Shown: piece by piece, positions 34,865 through 42,200 of the stretch | Numbering within the stretch: position 1 is the stretch's first letter | How the letters are laid out: the number at the start of each line of letters is the position of its first letter | Assembly (NCBI GenBank): GCA_904420465.1 | Contig: CAJFVL010000004.1 | Span: 1 to 55,389 of the forward strand | DNA length: 55,389 bases | From: an uncultured Clostridium sp. | GTDB lineage: Bacteria; Bacillota; Clostridia; Oscillospirales; Oscillospiraceae | Direction of reading: 5' to 3' | Made by a program: the position numbers and the translations under genes | Notes under the pieces: model-generated | What the model was told of the DNA's origin: nothing | What the model saw: the letters and a program-made list of their open reading frames with translations, nothing else | Databases searched by the model: none

Positions 34865-36453
34865 TCTCCGTCATCCCCCTCCCTCAGCCAGCTCTTCACC
34901 ATCTGAGCCGCGATCTCCGGGTTCTCCTCGGCAAATTTACGGATGTCCCGGCGCAGCTCCATGCTCTTTTCCGTTTTCATCTCCATGATGTCCGCCCCTT
35001 CGGCCGCAGGCGCCGGCGCTGCCAGCACCACGCCCGCCGGCTCGCCGTCCTCCCGGGCCAGCAGGGCCGCCTTTTTCCGTCTGCGCCGCCGGACCAGCAG
35101 GATAATCAGCATCAGCACCAGGAACAGCAGCAGGCCTCCCGCCGCCGCAGCCAGGACCCAGACAGGCACTCCCTCCGGCACCGGGATGGGCGCGGCATTC
35201 TCCTCATAGAAGGGGGCGACCAGGATGGAGACCTTCTCCCCCTGCACATCCTGGCTGATGCCGGCGGCCCGGGCCACATGGGCATACAGGTCCTGCGTGG
35301 CGGCCGCCCCGGCGGTATCCTGATTGATGGTCACCGCCACCATGACGTCGGCCACGGTGCCGGCAAGGTGCTCCACCTGAGTCTGCTGGGTGTCCACCAG
35401 GTTGTGCTCCTCACCGCTGTTTTGAATCAGCTCCTCGTCCCCCTGGATCTGCAGCTCATTTTCCACATAAGTATTGAGATCCGCGTTGGATGGGGTGCCC
35501 ACCACGCCGCCCACGGCGCCGTCATCCCCCCGGATAATGGTTTGGTCATAAATCCGGTCTCCGATGATTTCTTCGTCGGCGCCCTCCTCCAGGGAGTAGT
35601 CGGTGGAATCTGTATAGGTGCGGTCCACATCCACCACGCTGTTGACGCTGACCCGCACGTTGTCCTCCCCAAAGAGAGGGATCAGCGCCTGGAGCACCTG
35701 GGTGCGCACCTTATTGTTCGTCTGCTCCTCCAGCCGCAGCTTCAGCTGGGAGACATCCTGAATATCCGTGAAGGTGCCGCCCGCGGTGTAGTCGTTGCCG
35801 TATTGGTCATCAATGGACACATTTTCAATGGACAGACCCTGGACCGCATGGCTTACCGCGCTGCGGATGGCATTCACCTGCCCCTCCTCCAGCGTGCGGC
35901 CCTCCTCCATCATCACAAACACGGAAGCGGTTGCCTCCACCACATTGCCGCTGTCCAGCACATAGGTGTGGTCCTCCCCCGGAGAGATGCTGACGGTGGC
36001 CTCCCGGACCCCCTCAAAGTTCCGGATCACCCCGGCCAGCCGGTCCTGGGTGTCGTACAGGATCAGCTGACGGCGCTCGGACTCAGTGGTCAGGCTGCTT
36101 ACGTTGTCCAGATACATGGAGTAGTCCGACCCGGAGCTGGGATACCCCTCCACCAGCAAAGCGGCCTGCAGCTGAGCCGCCTGACCCTCCGGAACCAGAA
36201 TGGTGTCGTTCCCCTGAATGCGGTAGTCGGTCACACCGCTCTCCGACAGGTAGGTCACGATCTGAGACAGGTCGGTCTGGCTCAGCCGGGTAAACAATAC
36301 CGTGTAGGGCTGATTCATGCTGACAGCCGCCGCAAGAATGATGATGACCAGCACCGCTGCCGCACCGGCCCCCATCAGGATCTTGACCTTTTTCCCGATG
36401 GAGCCCCACCATTTTTTAACCTTGTTCCAAATTTCCTTAAGCTTCTCTTGCAC
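34861..36453 (-). CDS. fliF: Flagellar MS-ring protein FliF
   Basis: Forms the MS ring in the cytoplasmic membrane. 530 residues with one membrane helix at about 28-48 and another at about 425-450 (VWVLAAAAGGLLLFLVLMLI). Between them are the ring-building motifs, including YTVLFTRLSQTDLSQIVTYL and DTQDRLAGVIRNFEGVREATVSISPG. The C-terminal tail (about 490-530) is the FliG-binding segment. The start is GTG with GGGAGGGG upstream. Confidence 0.96.
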   Translation of the reverse strand: MQEKLKEIWNKVKKWWGSIGKKVKILMGAGAAAVLVIIILAAAVSMNQPYTVLFTRLSQTDLSQIVTYLSESGVTDYRIQGNDTILVPEGQAAQLQAALLVEGYPSSGSDYSMYLDNVSSLTTESERRQLILYDTQDRLAGVIRNFEGVREATVSISPGEDHTYVLDSGNVVEATASVFVMMEEGRTLEEGQVNAIRSAVSHAVQGLSIENVSIDDQYGNDYTAGGTFTDIQDVSQLKLRLEEQTNNKVRTQVLQALIPLFGEDNVRVSVNSVVDVDRTYTDSTDYSLEEGADEEIIGDRIYDQTIIRGDDGAVGGVVGTPSNADLNTYVENELQIQGDEELIQNSGEEHNLVDTQQTQVEHLAGTVADVMVAVTINQDTAGAAATQDLYAHVARAAGISQDVQGEKVSILVAPFYEENAAPIPVPEGVPVWVLAAAAGGLLLFLVLMLIILLVRRRRRKKAALLAREDGEPAGVVLAAPAPAAEGADIMEMKTEKSMELRRDIRKFAEENPEIAAQMVKSWLREGDDGE

Positions 36454-36484
36454 TGTTACCCCTCCCGGCCCCTGTGCCGCACGC

Positions 36485-36787
36485 TTACACGCTCAGGCGC
36501 ATGAGCTCGTTATAGGCGTCCAGTGCCCCGTTCCGGAGCTGAATCAGCATGCTGACCGAGATCTCCCACTGACTGCTGGCGATGGACAGCTCCGCCGGGT
36601 TGTCCAGCTGTCCGGTGGCCAGGCGGTACTCCGCATCGTTTTTAGCCGTCTCGGTCTGCTTCACATTGTTGATCGCCGATTGAAAAATGTCCGCGAACAA
36701 GGTGCTTTGTTCCCGGACTGTCTGAATTCCGCCCTCGTCTCCGGCGGACAGATCGCTCCACAGCGGCTGGATCGGCTGAAAGTTCAT
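36485..36787 (-). CDS. fliE: Flagellar hook-basal body protein FliE
   Basis: A 100-residue MS-ring/rod junction protein. The C-terminal half is typical: ELSIASSQWEISVSMLIQLRNGALDAYNELMRLSV. It sits between flgC and fliF as in Bacillus and clostridia. AAAGGAG precedes the ATG. Confidence 0.93.
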   Translation of the reverse strand: MNFQPIQPLWSDLSAGDEGGIQTVREQSTLFADIFQSAINNVKQTETAKNDAEYRLATGQLDNPAELSIASSQWEISVSMLIQLRNGALDAYNELMRLSV

Positions 36788-36847
36788 GGCGGTTTCACTC
36801 CTTTAGATCTCCCGGGGCCATATCCCGGCCTGTGCTTCCTTTTCCTT

Positions 36848-37297
36848 CTATCTTCCAATCTCCAGGCCGCGCTCGCACATCTGCTTGAGCACATTGAAAG
36901 CGGTCACGTTGGCTGAATAAGCCTGGCTGGCCGCCATGGCGTCAGCCATCTCCTGAATCAGGTCCACATTTGGCATCTCCACATAGCCATCCGCGTTGGC
37001 GTCCGGATGAGTGGGGTCATACACCAGCTTGAAGTCAGAGGGGTCCTCCACAATCTGAGTCACCTGAACGCCGCCCTCCAGTCCCCGTGAGGTTCGGCCC
37101 AGCGCCCGGTTCAGTGCCGTCTGAAAGGGGCTGCGCTCTCCTTCCGCCTGGAACACCACCATCTTCCGGCGGTATGGGCCGCCCCCTTCCGTGCGGGTGG
37201 TGGTGCGGTTGGTCACATTTTCAGAGACTACATCAAGCCGCAGCTGCTGGGCGGTCAGTCCGGAACCCACTACATTCATCGAGCTTAAAAAGGCCAT
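36848..37297 (-). CDS. flgC: Flagellar basal-body rod protein FlgC
   Basis: Proximal rod subunit of 149 residues. The N-terminal helix (SSMNVVGSGLTAQQLRLDVVSENVTNRTT) and the C-terminal NVDLIQEMADAMAASQAYSANVTAF are the conserved rod motifs. AAAAGGAGG precedes the ATG. It is the second gene of the operon behind the invertible promoter. Confidence 0.95.
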   Translation of the reverse strand: MAFLSSMNVVGSGLTAQQLRLDVVSENVTNRTTTRTEGGGPYRRKMVVFQAEGERSPFQTALNRALGRTSRGLEGGVQVTQIVEDPSDFKLVYDPTHPDANADGYVEMPNVDLIQEMADAMAASQAYSANVTAFNVLKQMCERGLEIGR

Positions 37298-37318
37298 GGC
37301 GCTTCTCCTCCTTTTCCA

Positions 37319-37705
37319 TCAGCCCTGGATCACAGTGCGCAGCACAGAGAGGTCCCTGGAAATGGCGCTCATCACATAGGACATCTGGTAGCCGTTTCGT
37401 GCCAGCTCCACCGACTGCTCCGTGATGTTCACCCCGTTGTCATCCATCCGCGTGCTCTCCTGAGCCTCGCGGACCCGCACCGGAGTATTTTCAATGGCCT
37501 CCCGCATCCGGGCCACGGGGGTGCTGCTCCCCTCCCGGGCTGTTCGGACGGCCGCGTCCAGCGCCTCTTCAAAGGTAGCGTATTTCACCTTATATCCCGG
37601 CGTCTCCGCATTGGCGATGTTGTCCAGGATGCAGGACTGCTTGCTCCACAGAAAATCCAGGGATCGCTGCATCAGCTGCATGGAATTGCTGTTCCAAACA
37701 TCCAT
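37319..37705 (-). CDS. flgB: Flagellar basal-body rod protein FlgB, first gene of the motility operon
   Basis: Proximal rod subunit of 128 residues, with SLDFLWSKQSCILDNIANAETPGYK, the VKYATFEEAL block, and the C-terminal DDNGVNITEQSVELARNGYQMSYVMSAI. The frame is open upstream as far as 37867 and through the left inverted repeat, but the homologous part starts at the ATG at 37705, with GGGAGG 12 bases upstream, a slightly long gap. The predicted transcript begins near 37876, giving a leader of about 170 bases that contains the left repeat as an RNA hairpin. Expression should depend on the orientation of the invertible segment. Confidence 0.95.
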   Translation of the reverse strand: MDVWNSNSMQLMQRSLDFLWSKQSCILDNIANAETPGYKVKYATFEEALDAAVRTAREGSSTPVARMREAIENTPVRVREAQESTRMDDNGVNITEQSVELARNGYQMSYVMSAISRDLSVLRTVIQG

Positions 37706-37801
37706 TTGGTAATCAAACCTCCCACAAGAAAATGTACATCCGCACCGTGCTTTTCGACGGAAGAAAAGCAAATTCGACACCGCAGCCGGCAGATCCCGCA
37801 T

Positions 37802-37830
37802 TGAAACAACATAATGATACGTTATGTTGT
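37802..37830. repeat. Left 29-bp inverted repeat (recombination site, flgB side)
   Basis: Exact reverse complement of 38098-38126 over 29 bp. Inside it, two 9-bp half-sites, ACAACATAA and TTATGTTGT, are perfect complements around an asymmetric 7-bp spacer TGATACG. This is the geometry of a tyrosine-recombinase core site. It lies in the leader of flgB. The bases just outside (GCAT on the left, CCAA inside) differ from those of the other copy, marking the repeat ends. Confidence 0.9.
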
Positions 37831-37882
37831 CCAAATAAGGACCGAGGCTGAAAGAAACTTGAAGCATTTACACTTTCATCAT

Positions 37883-37911
37883 ATTTTATCTCTACTCTGT
37901 TCTTTTTTCAA
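37883..37911 (-). promoter_or_regulatory. Strong vegetative promoter of the flgB operon, inside the invertible segment
   Basis: On the minus strand, TTGAAA (37906-37911) and TAAAAT (37883-37888) are separated by exactly 17 bp, each matching the sigma-A consensus at five of six positions (TTGACA, TATAAT). Transcription would start near 37876 and read through the left repeat into flgB. I see no comparable promoter between the left repeat and flgB, so this is the likely main promoter of the 33-gene operon. Confidence 0.78.
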
Positions 37912-38020
37912 GGATTATTTTTTATTATTCTCCTACTTAAATAAAACTGCAATATTGGTGCTTTTCTCCAGAATTGACCTCTTTCAGCGGGGTTTTTTCC
38001 AGTTAATTTCCATGTCTGGA

Positions 38021-38051
38021 TAGGGGAGGCGCGCTCTGCGCGCCTCCCCTA
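38021..38051. terminator. Hairpin terminator inside the invertible segment
   Basis: A 14-bp perfect stem (38021-38034 with 38038-38051) has a 3-base loop. On the plus strand it is followed by CTTTATGTATATATT, a fair U-rich tail; on the minus strand the tail is poor. In this orientation it separates the end of the recombinase gene from the flgB promoter. After inversion the good-tail strand would face flgB. Confidence 0.65.
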
Positions 38052-38073
38052 CTTTATGTATATATTAGCTATA

Positions 38074-39024
38074 CTACCAAAGTTTAACGCTGCACAAACA
38101 ACATAACGTATCATTATGTTGTTTCATCAAGCAAAGCTCCTCCAGACTGTGTCCTTCCGGGATAAACAGGTTTAAAGACTCAATCTGCGCCCGGTGGAGT
38201 TCCCCTCCCGACAAGGTATAGATCCGGGTTGTATTGATATTTTTATGTCCCAGGATATCCGCCAGGTGCAGGATATCCTTTTCTTTTTCGTAAAATGTGC
38301 AGGCGAACAGATGGCGCAGATTATGGGGGTGGGCCTTCAGAGGCGACACTCCGGCCTCTCTGCAAAGGCCCTGCATGGCCCGCCAGATATTGCTCCGGTT
38401 CAGCGGGTTCCCTGTCCGGGTAATAAAAATGGGCCCGCTCTGAATTGTTTTCCAGGCAGCGTACTGGCACAGCACCTCGCACAGCCTTCTCGGAATCAGA
38501 ATCATTCTGCTTTTCCCCTTGTTCCGCACCACAGTGCGCCCCTCCCGCACACCTTCCACTGTGACATATTTCAGCTCGCTGATCCGGATTCCCGTGGTGC
38601 AGAGAGTCAGCAGCAGCAGATACAGACGGATCTGCTTTTTGCTCCGGGCTGCGTCCAGCAGCCGTTTGTACTCCTCCCGCGTCAGCTCTCTGTTCTGGTC
38701 GCAGAAGGTCTGATACTGAAGCTTAAAGGGCTTGACACAGCAGCTTTCTGCTCCAATAAATTTTAAAAATTGATTCAGCGCCGTCAGCATGGAGTTTGCG
38801 CTCCTCACCGCGTACCGCTCCGCCAGCCAGCTTTTATATTCGATTACCTGCTCCTTTCCAAAATATGTCCGGTTTTGCTGGAAATCCAGAAACACCTCCA
38901 CATCGTGCAGATATTTGCGGATGGTGGCGCCCTCCTTCTCGTCCAGCTCCAGATAACGGCGGAATGACGCAATGGTGTCCGGTGCAATGCGAAATACATG
39001 CTTTTTGACTGTGCTCACGCTCAT
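38074..39024 (-). CDS. Tyrosine site-specific recombinase, candidate invertase of the flagellar switch
   Basis: A 316-residue integrase/XerC-type recombinase with an N-terminal SAM-like core-binding domain (about 12-95) and a C-terminal catalytic domain. The catalytic residues are all visible: R147 (TTGIRISEL), K171, H234 and R237 (HNLRH), H260 (LGH) and the nucleophile Y269 (TRIYT). M300 to C309 are encoded by the right inverted repeat and residues 310-316 (LCSVKLW) by invertible DNA. After inversion the frame would continue PNKDRG and stop, giving 315 residues. GGGGGG precedes the ATG. Adjacency to the repeats makes it the obvious invertase, similar in role to RecV of C. difficile; the partnership is inferred. 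Confidence 0.92.
   Translation of the reverse strand: MSVSTVKKHVFRIAPDTIASFRRYLELDEKEGATIRKYLHDVEVFLDFQQNRTYFGKEQVIEYKSWLAERYAVRSANSMLTALNQFLKFIGAESCCVKPFKLQYQTFCDQNRELTREEYKRLLDAARSKKQIRLYLLLLTLCTTGIRISELKYVTVEGVREGRTVVRNKGKSRMILIPRRLCEVLCQYAAWKTIQSGPIFITRTGNPLNRSNIWRAMQGLCREAGVSPLKAHPHNLRHLFACTFYEKEKDILHLADILGHKNINTTRIYTLSGGELHRAQIESLNLFIPEGHSLEELCLMKQHNDTLCCLCSVKLW
38098..38126. repeat. Right 29-bp inverted repeat (recombination site, inside the recombinase gene end)
   Basis: Exact reverse complement of 37802-37830. It lies within the recombinase coding sequence, in frame as codons 300 (last two bases) to 309. The half-sites and 7-bp spacer are as in the left copy but in opposite direction, so recombination between the two should invert rather than delete the DNA between them. 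Confidence 0.9.
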
Positions 39025-39046
39025 ACTTGTCCCCCCAAAAATAATT

Positions 39047-39074
39047 CAATCGCTCTGGCGATTGTTTTATTTTA
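39047..39074 (+). terminator. Small hairpin with T-tail upstream of the recombinase gene
   Basis: A 7-bp stem CAATCGC/GCGATTG (39047-39053 with 39058-39064) with loop TCTG is followed on the plus strand by TTTTATTTTA. No plus-strand gene precedes it in this orientation. It is well placed to end an antisense transcript from the flipped promoter; it could instead act in the recombinase leader. Confidence 0.45.
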
Positions 39075-39151
39075 CCCACATTCCCGTGACCCACTTGATC
39101 TCTTTTCGCTCTTTCCCCTCTTTTTCTCTCTTCCCTCCCCGTAAAATTCCA

Positions 39152-39196
39152 AAGGTCTCCACCGGCATCCAAATATTGGATGCCGGTGGAGACCTT
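39152..39196. terminator. Strong hairpin terminator after the S-layer repeat protein gene
   Basis: A 19-bp perfect stem (39152-39170 with 39178-39196) with a 7-base loop lies just after the stop of the 1232-residue surface protein. It should isolate the recombinase gene from that gene. The T-tail on the minus strand is interrupted (TTTGGAATTTT). No convincing separate recombinase promoter was found in 39025-39150. Confidence 0.75.
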
Positions 39197-39208
39197 AACC
39201 CGTTATGC

Positions 39209-42200
39209 TCAGATTGTCAGCGCACTGGCCAGCATTACGGCCATTTCCGCCCGCGTTGTGGTCTGAAGGGGACTGATGGTATTCTGCTGGGTGCCTGACA
39301 TGATGCCGTACTCAAGCATCAGCGCCAACGCATCCCGGGCGTAAGCGTCAATCTGCCAGCTGTCTGTGTAGCGGTCCAGCAGGCCCTGATTCCCGCTGCC
39401 CAGGCTCCAGCCGTTTGCCTGCATGGCCCGCAGCAGCATGACCGCCGCGTCCTGCCGGCTCACCGGGTCCATGGGATGAAAGCCGCCGTCCGGGTAACCG
39501 CCGGCCACCCCCAGCGCCTGGGCAGTGGAGACTGCCTGGGCATAATAGCTGTCTGCCGGCACATCCCAGAAGCCGCTTCCGCTGCGGCCGGACAGGTCAA
39601 ACGCCTGGCAGAGCATCAGCACAAAATCTCCCCGGGTGATCCGCCGGTCTGGACCGAACTGGCCCGCGCCCACACCGCTGACCACTTCGTTTTCATACAG
39701 AAAGTCCACCGCCGAGGCCGCCCACCCGTAACTGCCCATGTCCGTAAAATGGCGGGAGCTGCCGCTGTTCTGCACCGTGATCCTCACCTGCCCGTGAAGC
39801 GTTTCGCCCCGCTCGTCCCGGGCGGTATAGGGGATGGAAACCGTTCCCAGATACCCCACGCGGGGCACAAAGGACACCTCGGCGATCCGGGGGGATCTGC
39901 TGGGATAATAGTTGGTGGAGGAGCGCACCTCGGACGCACTTCCTCCCACTCCGTCGTAGCGGTAGTACAGGTGTCCCGCCGAGCTGCCGGGCGGCGTGAA
40001 GCGGACATAGTCCAGATCGTCCAGTCCCGCATCCTGACAGGCGTCCTCAAAATCCTGGACTCGGAAGGTCACCGGGCTGTAGGAGGTGGTATAGGAGAGA
40101 TTGGAGGAGCCGGTCCCCTCCACCTCAATTTCCACCTCGCCCTCAAAGCTCTCGTTTCCGGTGGAACGGCCGGTAAACTGGATGCGCACCGTACCCTGGT
40201 AGCTCCGGCTGGCCTCAAAGGACACCCGGTCCAGGTAGGGGCTGGAGGAACGGTAGTAGCTGCGGGAGGAGGTAACCCGGTGGGTGTAATCTCCGCCATC
40301 GTACTCATAGTACAGGACTCCCCGGGACGAGCTGGGCAGGGTGAAGCGCACATAGCGCAGCCGGTCCCCTGTCAGGTCCTGGCACAGATCATCAAAGTCA
40401 TCCACATCAAATTCCACCGCGTCCCCGGCCCTCACCTGGTAGCGGATGGCGTCGCCGCCATCCTCCACCCGGATCACCACCGTTCCGGTGAAGCTCTCGT
40501 CATCCACACTCTCCCCTCTAAAGGAGATCTCCACTGTGCCGGTGTAGTCCTCGTCCGGGACAAAGGCCACCCGGTCCAGGCGGTAGGTTCGGGTTCCATA
40601 ATAATAATTTCTGTTCTCCCTCACCTCATGGTCATAATCTCCATCGTCCTCGTCGTAGTTGTAGTAGAGGTCTCCCTGAGAGGACCGTGGGAGTTCAAAG
40701 CGGACATAGTCCAGGGTGCTGCCGGTGACGTCCCGGCACAGGGCATTGAAGTCGGCGTCATCAAAGGTGACCGATCCGTTCCGGCGTACGCTGTAGCGGA
40801 TATCTCCGCCGTCCGAGCTGCCCACCCGGATCTCCACCACGCCGGAAAAGCGGTTGCCCCGGGTGTCCCAGGCGGTAAATTCCACCTCCGCCGTGCCTGT
40901 GAAATCCTCATCGGCCACAAAGGTGACCCGACGCAGGTAGGGGGAGGAGTCCATATAGTAGCTGTCGTCATCATCCACCGGCTCCCCCCGGTTTCCGGAG
41001 CTGGTGTAGTTGTAGTAGAGGCTGCCTTCGCCGGCACTGGGGAGCTCAAAGCGGACATAGTCCAGAGCACTGCCCGTCACATCCCGGCACAGATCGTCAA
41101 AGTCATCGTCATCAAAGGTGATGCGGCCTCCCTGGCTGATGGAATAGCTCAGGTCGCCGGTCCCGCCGGCAGGCTCGTTGACCCGTACGGTGACCCTGCC
41201 CCGGAAGGTTACGCCATTCACATCGCAGGCGGTGTAGGAGATCACCGCCTGCCCGGTAAATCCCGGGTCTGGGACAAAGTAGACCTCAGAGAGGCTGGGC
41301 GTGCCGTTGAGGCGGTATTCCCGGGAGGGGTCCACCTGGGTGCCCGGGTTGGATTCGGAAATGTAGTGATAATAGAGCGTCCCGCGGCTGCTGTCCGGCT
41401 GGGAGAACATGACCCAGCGCAGTTCCCGGCCGGTCTGATCCCGGCACACCCGGCTGAAGTCATCCGCGCTGAGCTGGAGGGCCTGATCGGCGGAGGTGGT
41501 GTAGGAGATGCCGTCGGGGGCCTCCACATCCACCTCAATGGTGCCCTGGAAGGTGCCGCCGCCCGAAGCATAGCCGATATAAGAGATGACGGCGGTGCCG
41601 CTGAAGTCGCTGTTGGGCACAAAGGTCAGGTCATCCAGATCCCACTGTCCGGAGCGCGGAGCGCGGTAAAACGTGTCGCCCGCACCCACCCCGGCTCCGG
41701 TGTCGCTCTCCGACTGGTAACGGTAGTAGAGGGTGCCCTGGCTGGTGGGAACGCTGACGCTGCCGATGTAGGACAGGCTCCCGCCCAGCACGCTGCGGCA
41801 CTCGCTGTCCAGGTCACTGGAGATGCTGGAGAAGGACAGCGGATCGCCCACCTGGGCGTCGGCGGGGATGGGATCGGCCTGATTGGAGGTAATGGTGACG
41901 GAACAGGAGTCCTCATATACTCTGCTGTTGACTGCAACCCGTGCGGTGACTGTCACCGGAGATGTGGTGGGCATCTCCGGATAGACGAATCCCTGATCCA
42001 CTGTCAAAAAGCCTGCCGGATCACAAGACCAGGCGACGCTTCGGTCGGCCGCCGCTTCAATCAGATCTCCAAATCCTCTCACATAGAGCATGCCATTCTG
42101 ATTTTCCCGGAAGGTAAAGGAATTAACCGGCCGCGTCCCATTCTCACTGTCCGTAATGATGATGCCCCGGACGGTGATGGTGCAGGTTTCCTCCATTCCT

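Larger units (their letters stand above)
37831..38097. other. Invertible promoter segment, here in the ON orientation
   Basis: 267 bp flanked by perfect 29-bp inverted repeats, AT-rich against a GC-rich surrounding. It holds a near-consensus promoter facing flgB (37883-37911), a weaker second candidate on the same strand (TTGCAG, 17 bp, AATAAT, at about 37925-37953), a 14-bp stem hairpin (38021-38051) and the last codons and stop of the recombinase gene (38074-38097). Inversion would turn the promoter away from flgB and place the hairpin between recombinase and flgB in the opposite sense. No gene other than the recombinase tail is seen in it. Inversion itself is inferred, not observed. Confidence 0.88.

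Noticed and set aside
37706-37830. Possible c-di-GMP (GEMM) riboswitch in the flgB leader, as in C. difficile
   Set aside because: I looked for the conserved GEMM core and tetraloop-receptor sequences and found none. Only a 7-bp stem near 37759-37779 and the repeat hairpin are present. A covariance-model search would settle it.
37706-37867. In-frame extension of flgB through the left inverted repeat, adding 54 residues
   Set aside because: The upstream part has no FlgB homology and no ribosome site, whereas the ATG at 37705 is preceded by GGGAGG and starts the conserved sequence. The open frame looks accidental.
37859-37887. Plus-strand promoter in the invertible segment that would drive flgB after inversion (TTGAAG, 17 bp, TATTTT)
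   Set aside because: Both boxes match at only four of six positions and the 14-bp hairpin would lie downstream of it. It is much weaker than the minus-strand promoter, so I do not treat the flipped state as a second ON state.
38074-39024. Recombinase as part of an integrated mobile element
   Set aside because: No excision functions, transposase, tRNA target or element boundary is visible, and the only matching repeats are the inverted pair next to flgB. An invertase role fits better.
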